56,552 bases of DNA from Rhizaria sp. SCN 62-66 (taxonomy: Eukaryota; Rhizaria, unplaced): assembly GCA_001724265.1 (NCBI GenBank), contig MEDY01000174.1:1-56552 (forward strand), given 5' to 3'. A model generated the notes under the pieces. That model saw only the letters and a program-made list of their open reading frames with translations, made no database searches and was not told where the DNA came from. Positions within the stretch are counted from its first letter, which is position 1. The number at the start of each line of letters is the position of its first letter. Below are positions 10,997 to 22,447 of this stretch, in pieces. Made by a program: the position numbers and the translations under genes.

Positions 10997-12625
10997 TTAC
11001 TTAGGAGCATCCTTCCGCGGCGCGGGTGCAGCGAGACGCGACCCTGGCGGCGGCGCGGGCTCCTTCTTGGACTTCTTCTTCTTCTTATTCTTGCGCTTCT
11101 TGGCCAGCTTGCGCTTGTATACACGCCACCAGAAGCGGATCAGGCGCTGTGCACGATCCATGCGCTCGGCCAGCTCCTGTTGCGCCTGCGTCTCAATCGT
11201 GCGCCGCTTGATCTCCTCGACCTGCGCCAGCCGCTCCTCTTCCTCGGTCTCCCAGCGCTCTGCCAGCGCGTTAAGCTTCGCCTTTTCACGCGCCCGCAGT
11301 TCGCTGAGGCCCTCCAGCATAGCCTCGCGCTTGGCGACGTCCGCGGCGGCCTTGTGCTCCCACGTCTGGTGTAGCGCGTCCAACTCGCGCCGCTGCATGT
11401 CGAGGAACGCCGTGGCCTTGTCGTGCGCCAGTGCGTCGGTCGCCACGTCGCGCTGCAGACGCGAGATCTCGGCCTCGAGATCCTGCAGCCGCTGCTCACG
11501 GACGCGGCGGATCGACTCGAGCTGCGCGCGCGCGGCGTCCTCTTCGTAGCGAAGCTGGTTCGTGGTGACCTTGCGCAGATGCTTCAGGTGCTGCGTCAAA
11601 CGCGCGATCTCGCGGTTCTTGGTCTCCTCAGACTGCTTGAACGCGGCCTCCTCAAGCCGGATGTCGACCTCCAGCTTCTGCGACTTCTCGAGGTTCACGG
11701 CGAGCGTCTTCTGGCTTTCTTCGAGCAGACGGTGACGCTCAATGTGCGCGTTGATGACTTCGACCAGCCCCTGGAACGAGCCCTGCTTGAGCTCCTCGAT
11801 GCTCAGCTCAACGGCGCTCGCGACCATATCGCGGTCCCGGACGAGCTTCTGGAACGCGCCGGACAGTGACGGCACGTCTTTGAGGTGCACGGTGACGTTG
11901 CTGGTCGATTGCCGCAGCAGCGCAATCACGGCCTGGATCTCCGCCTCGTTATCCACGGCGCGCGCGCGGTTCGAGAGCCCGCGGAGCTCTTTGCGTCGCT
12001 GGGTCAGAGCGGCGTACCTTTCCTCGAGCTGCTTCTGCGTCTGAAGCAGGTCGGCGATGTCGGTGTGGTGGCTGCTGCCGCCCGCGCCCGCGCCGGCCCC
12101 CGCGGCGCCCGGCTTGCCGCCCGCGGCGCCGTCGCGGCGCTTGGCGGGGTCGACGAGCATGAGCCCGACCAGGTCGAGGCGTTCTTTGCCTTCTTCAAGC
12201 AGCGCCATGAAACGGCGCGCGTCGACGGCGTCGAGCTGGTACTCCGGTGCAGGAGCCGCCGTGGGGCCCGACGCGGACGAAAGTGCAAAGGAAAACGCGC
12301 TGGCGCCGCTCCCGCCGGCGGCGCCGAGGCTGGAGGCGGGCGTGGTGGCGCTGCCAGGGGTGGCGAGGCCCAGGCCAAGACTGGAGGAGCTGTTGGAGTT
12401 GGAGTTGCTGGAGCCGGGCGTGGCGGGGAGCGTCGCGCCCAGTGAGCCGCCAGAGGGCAGCGTGGACAGAGACGGGGGCGCGAGCGAGGAAGAACCGCCC
12501 GCAGTGGAGCGGAAAGAGCGCGGACGGGCGCCGAAGCTGCTCACGAAGCCACCACCGGGGGTCGAGGGCGGCCCGCCCGCCGCGGGCGAGGGGCCGGACG
12601 AGGGGACACGGTAGTTGTCACTCAT
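10997..12625 (-). CDS. IQCG: Dynein regulatory complex subunit 9 (IQ-motif protein IQCG)
   Basis: Coiled-coil subunit of the nexin-dynein regulatory complex, which links outer doublets and controls beating in motile cilia. Single exon, 542 residues, TAA stop. Residues 1-140 are Gly/Ser/Pro-rich and disordered. The rest is mostly long charged helices (about 200-495) with the DRC9 hallmark order: a conserved RDRDM segment, a helix rich in Glu and Leu, then a long Arg/Glu coiled coil. Near 492-507 is an IQ-like calmodulin site (AQRLIRFWWRVYKRK), followed by a poly-Lys tail. Human IQCG is about 440 residues; the excess is the N-terminus. DRC10 (IQCD) is the main alternative, but the segment around VRDRDMVASAVELSIEELK matches DRC9 better. 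It is the best evidence here that the organism builds motile flagella. Confidence 0.82.
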   Translation of the reverse strand: MSDNYRVPSSGPSPAAGGPPSTPGGGFVSSFGARPRSFRSTAGGSSSLAPPSLSTLPSGGSLGATLPATPGSSNSNSNSSSSLGLGLATPGSATTPASSLGAAGGSGASAFSFALSSASGPTAAPAPEYQLDAVDARRFMALLEEGKERLDLVGLMLVDPAKRRDGAAGGKPGAAGAGAGAGGSSHHTDIADLLQTQKQLEERYAALTQRRKELRGLSNRARAVDNEAEIQAVIALLRQSTSNVTVHLKDVPSLSGAFQKLVRDRDMVASAVELSIEELKQGSFQGLVEVINAHIERHRLLEESQKTLAVNLEKSQKLEVDIRLEEAAFKQSEETKNREIARLTQHLKHLRKVTTNQLRYEEDAARAQLESIRRVREQRLQDLEAEISRLQRDVATDALAHDKATAFLDMQRRELDALHQTWEHKAAADVAKREAMLEGLSELRAREKAKLNALAERWETEEEERLAQVEEIKRRTIETQAQQELAERMDRAQRLIRFWWRVYKRKLAKKRKNKKKKKSKKEPAPPPGSRLAAPAPRKDAPK

Positions 12626-13123
12626 GAGAGTGAAGAAACTGCAAGAAGGCCAACACTAGTGCGGTGGTAAAGTCTTACAATGTCTGAAACTGGTCGGCTG
12701 AGGCGGTGGGGAGCAAGGAGACACGGCGAACGGGAGTAGGGAGACGTTAATGAACGGACAGGACTTTGGGCCACAGAAACGATTGCACCTAAGGGGTTAG
12801 GCTACATCAAGCGCGTATTTTGATTAAAATATTAGAATTAGACAGTAGTTTAAACCAAAAGCACAATCTAGCAGACAAATTGGCGGCTTATTGGGTGCGC
12901 ACGGGCTGTGCTCTTGAACGAGTAACTGCCCACATTTCAGACTCGGTTTCGGTCGCCACTGTCTCGAAGGGACTGTAACACACACTGAAGAGCAGCCAAA
13001 TGCACCGCGTTCATAAGCAAGATGTTTGTATTATTAAACAAAACTGAGATATGATTAAATAAAAGGCTAACTGTAACTTATGGCGTTATATTGACTTTAA
13101 GGGTCGCGTATATATGCAGTTAT
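12626..13123. other. Spacer between DRC9 start and IMP1 3' end
   Basis: AT-rich, with no gene seen. It should contain the DRC9 promoter (reading leftward) and the IMP1 3' untranslated region. Confidence 0.45.
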
Positions 13124-13817
13124 TTAGATGCGCCTGGCGAGGTCCTCGAGCCGCGGCACCTCGCCAGCGCGCGCAGGCGGCCACGCGATCGCCACTACAC
13201 GACTCTCAACCATCGCGATGGGAACGGGGCCAAACTGGCGCGAGTCGTGCGACTGCGCCGGGTTGTCGCCTGCCAGCCAGACGTGACCCGCAGGCACGCG
13301 CACGGTCTCGCGCAGGGGGCCCACGACGGAGGTCGAAGGCTGCTGGAGGGTGTCGCCGGCCTGCGAAGCGCGATATATCGACAAAAAGTAAAAAAATCAA
13401 CAGGATATAGAAAATATACATCGTGAGGTATTATGGAGCAATACGATATAGCGCGTCAGTGCAAATAAGAGGCGTTGAAAGTGACTGAAGTGAAGTTGAT
13501 GAGAGGAATGCGACGGAAACTAGCGCATAGAGAGCGAAAGCAAGACGTACGATCGCGACGACTCGCTTGCACATGAGCGTGTCGAGCGTGTCCGGGTTCT
13601 TCGCGATAACAATATCGCCGAGTTTGATGTCCCGCGCGCCCGGCACGACGCACAGCACACGGTCGCCGGGCTCGAACGTCGGCAGCATGCTCGGCCCACG
13701 CAGGCGCGTCAAGTGGCAGACGTTGTCGGCGATGAAGATGGCGCTCAGGTAGCCCACGGCGGCGGTGCCGACCACACCGCGCGCCACGCGGGCCAGGCTC
13801 GACAGCAGGCTGGACAT
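13124..13817 (-). CDS. IMP1: Mitochondrial inner membrane peptidase subunit 1 (IMP1/IMMP1L)
   Basis: S26-family serine peptidase that acts on the intermembrane-space side of the mitochondrial inner membrane and removes sorting signals from imported proteins. Exons 13817-13551 and 13360-13124 are separated by a 190-bp intron with a GTACGT donor. The product is 167 residues, against 166 for human IMMP1L. One membrane segment lies near residues 14-32. The catalytic dyad is visible: Ser43 in GPSMLPTF and Lys84 in MCKRVVA. Exon 2 carries the family box with GDN followed by DSRQFGPVP near residue 128. The frame stays open 36 codons upstream (to 13925), but the chosen ATG gives a family-typical length. 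IMP2 is less likely given the MCKRV and GDNPAQSHDSR context. Confidence 0.93.
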
Positions 13818-14283
13818 TGCGGTGGGACGAGAGGGCAGGACGCTGGGAAGCGCGGGCGTCACAGCAGGACGGGGATTGGTGGTGTCGAGGCGAAAGGGAT
13901 CGCTGTAGAGTAGGAAGGAGAGCACTAGAGGGAGAGCGGCAAATAAAAGATGTAGTTTATGAGTAATCGTTCAAAAAGTCGAGTTATTAGTACTTAAGTC
14001 TCATTATGTGTGGAAGGTAGCCTTGCTCATCACCGTGGCCACGACGGCAGAAAATGACGACTCGCTCCAAGTTCTGGTGAATCCAACTTGAAAATAGATA
14101 GAACTCGCAATTCTGACCGTAACATTTGACTGTGGTCATAAAGTACATACTATCATTTTATTTTATACAGTTCACCTTAATTATATTTTGCCAATTGTTG
14201 TTTAGGTCTCGCACAGACATCTTTTCGATTCTCCCACGCCCTCTCAAGTTGGACCCCTTGCTTCTCCGCCCGTCGTCCCGCTC
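13818..14283. promoter_or_regulatory. Divergent spacer between IMP1 and the F-box/RING-CH gene
   Basis: AT-rich from about 13930 to 14220, with no RNA gene seen. It should hold two divergent promoters. The part from 14230 turns GC-rich and is probably transcribed leader of the rightward gene. Confidence 0.4.
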
Positions 14284-17200
14284 GTGCCCGCCATGAGCGC
14301 GCCCGGCCGCGGCCCGGAGCAGCCCCCCACGGTGCCCCGCGCGCCGTCGCCGTCCCCAGCGGTCTCCAACTCCCTCCGCCCCGCGCATCCCTCTCAGCAT
14401 ACCTCCGAGCCCCCCACGTCATTAACCGTTGTCACTCGCACCTCGTCCGCTTCCACAGCCGATGTTGCCCGTAATAGCCCCGAGACAGGTACAGCTCACA
14501 GAGCCGCCCATAAAGCCCCACGTCAGCCGTCCCGGCGGCGCCGCCGCGCGCCCCGCGGCTCGTCCTCGTCACACAACGCTTTCGCCGCCTCATCCTCTGC
14601 ATCAACATCGTCACCGTCGTCATCATTGGCCGTATCAGGCTCTGCAGCGGCGGTGCCCGCGTTGCTGTAGCTGCCGACGGAGCTATTCTGGGAGATCTGT
14701 CTCTTCAGCGACGTGCGCTCGCTTCTCATGTTGTCATCATGTTCTCTCGTGCTGCACCGCGTGTTCAACGAAGCGTTCTGGCAGCAGTACTTCATGCTGC
14801 GCTGGGGCCGCCTGCACCACGTCGACAGCGCAACCAAAGTCTCGCCGCTGCTGCCGCGCATTTGCTCAGCGCTGTGTCTCTCCGGTGACTTCCTTGTCAA
14901 CTTTATCGAGTTTGGTTTCAACGTACGTGCCCGACTCAACGGCAAATCGCAATTCGCTATTTTTGCGACTGTGTTATACAAGTATTGGATATGAACATGA
15001 TTATGATTCCAGGATCAAAAAAATAATGATATTCAGGAGTACTATGTAGATTTTTATCTGGTACTCAATTTTGTTCTGTCTTGCAATGATTTTATATCCC
15101 ACAACATCGCATCATCTCTCTTGCTTTGTTGCTTTGCTTGATGTACATATCACAGGCGCCTCGCGTGGCCCGTGCGCCCGGTGTCGACCTCGGCACAGGC
15201 TACCTGGCCGCGTTTTTCGGCTTTGCCGAGCCCTGGGCCCGTTTCGCGCCCGCGCTCTCTCTCGCACCGTCGCTCACACCGTCTATCTCGCTGTCGCTGG
15301 CGCAGTCGATGGCCCGCGCGTCGGCTCCCTCGGCACGCGCGCTGCGGGCCGCCGCTGCCCTCCTCGACAGCACCGACGACGACGACAACAAGAACGACGG
15401 CAACAGTATTAACGGCGGTGACGGCTACAACGCGGACGACGTCGCCGCTTACGGTCACGGTCACAGACGCGACCGCAGTCGCAGGGACAGCGGCGGCGTC
15501 TACGGCTACGGCGGCGACGGCGCTGTCGCTGCTGCGGAGGACGCGTGCGGAGGCGCGACGTGGCGTCTGCGCAGTGCGCTGAGCTCGTGCGCGGTCGCCT
15601 TTTCGCGCGTCGCCAGCCCGCTTGCCATCGCGGTGCGCCGGCAAAAGCAGTCGCAGAAGCAGAAGCAGAAACAGCGGCTGTATAGCGGCGACGGTGACGG
15701 GGATATGGACTCTAGCGTCAACGCCAACATCACTGGCAATGACAGCGGTGCTGAGAGCGACACCGAGAGCGAGAGTTACAGTGACAGCGCTATGACCGAG
15801 ACCGAGACCGAGACTGAGAGTGAGACTGAGACCGGGAGCGAGAGCGAAAACAGACCCACTGTTACTGCTGAGACAGAGCATGCGCCCGAGCTTTCTGCGG
15901 CGACTGAGACTGCGGGCGCGTCTGCGTCGACCCGGAGCGCGCTGGAGCAGCGGCAACAGCGCCGCCGCCGCCGTTTGGCGCGCGATTTATCTACTGCTGC
16001 TGCTGCTGCTGCGGCGGCGGCCGCATCCGACTCTGCGACTATGAGCCCGATCGCTAATTCTAGCGCGAGCTCGAGCGCCAGCGCCAGCGCCAGCATTAGC
16101 GTTAGCGTTAGCGTCAACGCGAACGCGTTGTCGCGCGCGGGCAGTGGTTCGGAGGCCGGCGATACGAGCGACTACGACGACGACGACAACGACGGCCTGT
16201 CCGCGGCGCCGGAGCACTCGCACGGCAGTGACCGCGGGGGCGCTGGTGGCGGCGGTGCGGGGGGCAACGGCACGAGTGGCAGTGGCAGCGCCCGCCGCGC
16301 CCGCCGCCGCCGCGCGAAACGCCGTGCTGGCTTCCCCGCTGCCTCCGAAGCCTCTGACGGCGCTGCAGCAGAGGAGCGCTCTCAGCAGCAACAGCAGCAG
16401 CAGCCATGGGGGGACCGGGCGCGCGCGCGGTGGGCGAGGTGGGGCGCGCCCTCGACTGACCGGCTGCCGCGGCTGCGGCGCCGCGCGGACCTGCAGGTAC
16501 GATGCAATCTATAGTACCTTCGTACTGTACAAGATTATATATCGAGTATATCTTGATCAAAGTGTTGATTTGGAAAGAACCGCTCGATATTCTTCAGAAT
16601 CAAGGTATATTCTGCAACGATTATTGTTTAAGTTGCTTAAGTCAATATTATCAGCAACGGCGTTCTCATGATATCCGACTCATTTCTTTGCTTCTTTAGG
16701 ATCACCCACTGTTGCTGCCGTGGTCAGACGCGCCGCCCGCAGCCGCGTCCCCCTCTCCAAGGACACCAACTGCGACTCCAGCCGCGCTTACCGTGCCCCG
16801 CGCTGGTGTTGAAGCGAGCACAAGCCTCGTCGCACGCGCTGGCGCAGCGCTAGCGTCGCTGTCGTCGCTCTTCGCGTCTCAAAGGGCCAGCAGAAATGAC
16901 CGTGGCGACAATAACAACGCTAGCTCACTGGCTGTTGCCGCCACCGATGGCAGTAACGCACCAGCTGCAGGCCCCGCTGTGTCTGGGACCAATGTCACGC
17001 ATGCCTCACACACGGCGACCTCGGTCCGCGACCTCGGCGTCTCTGCCTCAACCTCCGCCTCCGCCTCCGCCTCCGCATACGCGACTGCGCACGACGTCAC
17101 CGACGCTGGCGCCGAGAGCTACGCCGGCGCAGACTCGGGCTGGGGCAGCTACAGTTACGACGCAGATCTGTACGACGACGATGCCGCGGTTGATTTCTAC

Positions 17201-20200
17201 GGCTCCGGCCCCGACTCCGGCGCTGGCACTGGTGCGAACGCGGGCGTGGGTGCGTTAGAGCTGCGGGACGAAGGCGTGCTCGACCGGCTCCTCCGCATTC
17301 GCAGCGCTGCTATCGCGGCGCACTCAAGCGCGGACGCCGCGGCAGTGCCGTCTCTGCTGACGCCTGCGGGCGACGAGTACGACATCGCGTCTGCGCACTA
17401 CGTCCCGCCCCCACCGTCGCAGACCCAGCGTTCGCATGCTCAGGCGTCGCGCGCACAGTCAGAGGCCGGACTCAGCGACGGCGGCTCCGCGCTCGGCGGC
17501 GGCGGCTCTGACGCAGGGCCAATGTCCTCTGCAGTGGGGCAAGAGGTGGAATCCGACTCGGACGCCGACGCCCGCGCCCGCGCCCGCGGTCACGGTCACG
17601 GTCTCAGTTTCGGTCCTGGTCACGGCCAGGTCTACGGTTACGGCCGCGGTGCCGCTGGCCCCGGCAGCGGCCTTCTGTTTCCGCGCCCGCCGCGTCCTGC
17701 AGGCAGCGGCAACGGCGGTCACAGCGGCATCGGCGACCGGTCACTGCTGCGTTCGCAGTCGCGGACGCAGTCGCGGACGCACTCACGGTCGGGCTCGCAC
17801 TCGCGCGCGCACTCGCGCTCGCGCGATAACTCGCCGCCTCCGCTCGGCCTCGGTCTGCCAGCCGCAGCCGCCGCTGCCGCAGCCGCCGCTGCCGCTGCCG
17901 GCACTGGCGCTGGCACCGGCGCAGGCGCTGGACTCGGGAGTGTGCATGGCTCAGACGCGGAGCCGGGAGTGATGTCTCGCTCGCGCGCCGGCTCCGGCTC
18001 GAGTTTTTCCTCACACAGCCACAGCTACAGTCAGAGCTACGGCGGCAGCAGCGGCGGTGGCGGCGGCGCGGTCGCTGCGGTCTATTTCCCGTCCGCTGCC
18101 GGCACTGCCGCACCGCTGCCGCTTGTCGGCGCTGTTGTCGCGGCGCCACACAGCTCCGCAACCGCCGCTCTTGCAGCCGCCGCAGCGACGAGTCGTCTGC
18201 GCACGCAAGCGCAGGCGCAAGCACAAGCGCAGGCACAGGCAAGGACACAGGCACATACACAGATGCAGACGCAGTCGAGCGCGGCGACGCAGGAAAGCTC
18301 TGTTCTGTCACAGGCGCAGCCGCTGACGCTGTCGCTGTCCGGCGATGCTTCCGCTCCCGGCAGCCCTCTGGCCGCGCTGCCTGACGTCGCCAGTCCGGTG
18401 CCGATGCTCCCACCCGCGCGAGGCCCGCCGTCCGCCGCCGCAGCCTCTGTTTTAGCATCCGCTTCCGCACTTGCAGTGGCTCCGTCGGCCGCGGGCTTTG
18501 TGGACGGAGCCGGCGCTGCGGAGGCGGCGCCCCCGCCGCTGCTGCGGCCGCAGTCTCTGTACCTCGACGCCGAGAGCGAGGCATGGGCGCTAGCGCTTGT
18601 GCGGTCGATTACTCACCCCACTCTCCCCTCTGTGACTGCAGCGCTGAGTTCCGCCCCAGTCAAACACGCTGCGCTCGCCGGCGATGTGACCGCAGTGAGC
18701 CAGCAGCGGGCTGTGGCGCATAACGCAGTCGCCCCGCGGTCACCGGGCGGAGCACGGTCTCAGACTGGGTCGCAGACCGGCGACGCGCCGCTGCGGCGGT
18801 CACAAGTTACGCCCGCGCCTCGGTTTCCCACTGCTGGCATCGCTGCCGCCGCCGTCGCCACTCCACCAGTCTTCCTTAACGCTAGTCTCGAGCTGCCGGC
18901 CGCGCAGAGCATGCCCACCAACGGTCACCACTCCACTGATCTTAGCGTTACGTCTGGTAGAGGCGCTGTAGGGGCTCTGCGGCGAACCAACACTACCGGC
19001 GCCGGCGGCCGCGCGCTTAGCGGCATCGGCGACCACGTCACTGGAGCTGACGACCTTGAGCTCGACGAGGATGAAGAAGACGGCGCTGCGCCGTTGCGTC
19101 CGCTGTCGCGCGCGTTCGGTTACAATGGCAACAGTGATAGCAGCGACAGTGACAGCGACGTGGTCGGCGCCGGCAGCGGCGGCGCCAGCGGCAGCCTCAG
19201 CGGCAGCTTCAGCGGCAGCATCGAGGACAGCCTCTCAGGCGGCCTGCGCCCGCGCCACCAGAGACGCGACGTCGCCGCCGCGCCCACGCGCCGCTCCCCC
19301 GCGACGTCGTCGTCCGTCTCCACTGTCTCTGCGCACATCGCGCACAGAGCGCACGCGGCACACGCGGCAACAGCAGCAGCGCATGGCGCCGGTGCGGCGC
19401 TTTTGGCGCCATCTGGCGGCGCGCTTGTTGTGTCTGCCAGTGTACACTCGCCTATGCACGCACACGCGCACGCGCATCAGAACGCGCGCGCGCTCTCTCG
19501 CACGCACACACGCACGCCGTCGCACTCGCAACACACGTCCACTGCGTCTGTGGCTTCCTCAGCGCGCGTGCCCGGGCACGTGCCCGGACACTTGCAGTCG
19601 CCGCCCGCGCGGCCGACGCCGGGCCCCGCGCCCGTGCCGCTGCGCGCGCCGCCGTCGTTGCCAGCTGCGCCCGGCTCAGTCTCAGCGTCGGTGTTCGAGG
19701 TCGTCTCCGCGCGCCTGTCCGCGGCGGCCTCCGACGCAGCGCGCGCGGCCGCCGCGGCGGTCGCCACTGCGATCTGGGGCACTCTGCCTGCAACCGACAG
19801 CGTGACCTCTGCGGTGAACACAGCGGCGGCGGCTAACTTGGCTCCAGGTGCTGATTGCTGTGTTGACAGCGAAGACCGTGAAACCGCCGCTCCCAGCATC
19901 ACAATCACCGCGGCCGCTGGCGACACAAACGCTGCCGCTCTGGCCGCGCCCGCTGCTTTACACGCGGGCTTACCGGCGCTATGTCCAGACGTCACACTGG
20001 CGGCGGACTCGGGACCGGCGCTGGTAGAGAGATTGCTGCAGCTGGATTCACGGCCGCACTCGCGCTCACAGTCGCAGTGCTCTGCGGCAGCGCCCTCAGG
20101 TCCCATAACTCCGCTCGCAACTGCTGCTTCCCCGCTTGCAGTGACTCGAGCGACATCACCCGCACGCGCGACCTCGCATGCGTTCGCGTATTCTCCCGCT

Positions 20201-22447
20201 CCAGACTCGCCCCCAACGGCCGCAAAACACACTGCAGCAACCGCGGCACTTAGGGAGATGGGCTTGGAGGACGCGCTGGCGGCCGTGCACGCCCGCGCAC
20301 GCGCGCGTGCGCCGGCGCTGCGTCGCGAGCAGTGGGCTGTTGCCCACTTGCACGCGCGCGACCCGCGCTTACCCGGAGGAAGCGGACACCGCAGTACCGA
20401 CGCAGCAGAGCATAGGGACTTGGGTAAAACCCACGGCAGCAAAAGCAGTCGCGGTCGGAGCAGTGGAGGCTTGCTATGGGGTTCTTCGAACAAGGCGCGG
20501 CGCGGCGGCGATGGGTGCAGCAGCGGCAGCGGCAATAGCGATTGTGAAAGCGACGGCGACGTGCTCGATCTTTCACAGCTCCCAGCTGGTGGGCCTGGCG
20601 CGGGCACCGGCGGCGGCGTTGGCGACCTGTGGAAGCACGCGTGCTGGGTACAAGAGAGCACGCGCGGTGACCCCGGCGAGGCCGTCGAGCTGCGCCAGTG
20701 CTCGATCTGCAACCAGCTAGACGTGTACGACGTCGACATGCGCCGCCGCGAAGCCCTGCTCGCAGCCGCCGAACACTCGTCCGCGACGTGGATCCGGCCC
20801 TGCGCGTGCGCCACGTACGCGCACCGCGCGTGCCTTGAGACGGAGCTGTTGCAGCGCGGCGCGCGCGCGCTGCATTGCCGCGAGTGCGGCTCTGCGTATC
20901 GCACCGCGCAGCGCATGCCGCTGACGCCCGCTGAGCTGCTGCGCGCGACATGGGCCGACCGCGCGCACGTCGCGCGCATGCTGCTGGTGTGGAACGTCCC
21001 GTTCTACTTGTTCTGTATGCTGCTCGTCGTCCTAGTCGAGAATGCGCACGTGCTGATGCGGTGCGCCGATGACACCTTGCGCGCACACTCGCCATTCGAG
21101 CCGCTGGAGCCACCATACCGCGCGCACATTGCGTACGCTGGGCGCCCCGCGGCCACGGCAGCTATTGCAGCGGCCGCGGCCGCCGCGGTTTCCTCCGCCG
21201 CTGCGCCCGCTGTTTCAGCCGCGCTTAACGCGACCGTCAGCGCAAGTGCGGGCGCCGGCGGCGTGGCCGCCTGGGCCGCGGCAGCGGGGCGCACTGCGTT
21301 GCGCTACCTGGCAGCCGACGTTGCCTTTGTTGCGCGCGTGTGCGGCGCGGCGCCGGAGACACAGCGCTGGCTGCTTGATATGTTTGCGCCTGTCCATGTT
21401 AATACCGCTCCGGACCCCGTTGTTACTGCAGCAAGCATGACATCAGCAACACCATTGAGAGAGTACGACGCCCCTGCTGCGGCGAAGGCCCGCGCTGCTG
21501 CAGTCAATGCGGCGGAGGCAAAGCGTTGGCGTCGCGTTGCCGTGGCGGAAATGGATTTGTCTCTGTGGCGCTCGCCGCTACAATCGATTGCGCCTGCCAC
21601 AGCCACTGCCGCTTGGGCCGGCGAAACAGGGCTAGCACAACTTGACCTGACAGCACACGCGCTCTACCATCGCAATTACATCGAAATCTGCTACCGCCCT
21701 GAGCAGATTGCAACGGACGTCAACGCGACCTCATCAGTGAGCAGCGCCACGGTGACTGCAACTGTGCCTGCGAGCGCGCACAGCGATGCTGCGACGATTA
21801 CGGCCAGCTAGCCCGCACCTAGGCACGGCGACGACGATGACGACGACGATGACGACGCGGAGGAGCCCGTGCTGCCCGGCACGTCGGCGTTCCCCGGGTA
21901 CTGGATGGGCACATTCCGCCCTTCTGCGACCAGTGGCGCATGCGCCTGGGAGAACGTCATGGCGCCGTCGTGGGCCGTTGCGGTGGCGTTCCTGCTTCAG
22001 CACCAGCTCGTGTTCATCTACTACTCGCCGCGCCTGCAGGCCGCCGTGCTCCGTGTGTGGTCTTCGCCGTTCGTCATGAGCTTCATCAAGCTCTTCCTCT
22101 TCTTCGTCACGACGGTGACATTCATCCAGGCGGCGTTTATCCGCGTCGAACTCCTCCACGCGCTCGCTGTGCGGCTGCCGCACTTGCTTGCGCTGCCGAT
22201 GTTTGCCGCCGCCCGCTTCGTAGGCGCTGTGCAAACGGCCATCGCGCGCTCGGTGCTGCTGTCGACGCTGGCGTGGACAGCGTGGGCTGTGTACTTAGCA
22301 GCAGCGAGTGTGCTTGTGTACATCTACTGGCGCACACATTACCGCATTGATACGCTGCAGAACAACACTTACCAGCCGCGCTCCACAATCCTGCCGTCAT
22401 TTGGCTGTCTCATGTGTTCCATGGGTATGTGTCTTGATAATCACTAA
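14284..22447 (+). CDS. Giant F-box and RING-CH multipass membrane protein, probable E3 ubiquitin ligase
   Basis: Exon blocks, all phase 0: F-box exon up to 14922, then 15156-16496, then 16700 to about 21736, then from 21812 to the TAA at 22447. The F-box begins LPTELFWEI at 14671 and runs through FWQQYFMLRWGR. Next come Ser/Asp/Glu/Thr-rich and Ala-rich disordered stretches of about 1,800 residues. A C4HC3 RING-CH finger lies at 20699-20887: CSIC, CAC, H-x2-C, CREC. One membrane helix follows at once (about 20960-21050), and three or more lie in the last block (about 21955-22340). RING-CH proteins (MARCH type) are membrane E3 ligases and F-boxes recruit SKP1, so a ubiquitin role is inferred. 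The 5' end is uncertain. An ATG at 14284 opens a GC3-rich frame that meets TAG at 14668. Alternatively an ATG at 14462 with a 14489-14670 intron gives MLPVIAPRQ joined to LPTEL (2,430 residues). Confidence 0.72.
15795..15848 (+). repeat. Exonic GAGAC(C/T)-type hexamer repeat coding Thr-Glu/Ser-Glu
   Basis: Tandem hexamers of the ACCGAG/ACTGAG type, coding an alternating Thr-Glu and Ser-Glu acidic run in the third exon block of the F-box/RING-CH gene. A second hexamer run at about 16076-16123 codes Ala-Ser then Ser-Val. Confidence 0.75.
21737..21811 (+). other. Candidate 75-nt in-frame intron containing a TAG stop (or readthrough site)
   Basis: The RING-CH frame meets TAG at 21809-21811 and stays open in the same frame for another 211 codons that code membrane helices. 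Removing GTGAGC...GCTAG (75 nt, phase 0) restores the frame without a shift. A 60-nt alternative starts at 21752. Against splicing: the stretch is GC-rich and lacks the T-rich tract seen in other introns here, and its donor is not GTACG. Readthrough, a reassigned UAG or an assembly error are the other options. Confidence 0.45.

Noticed and set aside
19477-20979. 500-codon minus-strand frame opposite the F-box/RING-CH gene
   Set aside because: Antisense shadow of a GC-rich exon. The plus strand encodes the RING-CH finger in this very stretch.
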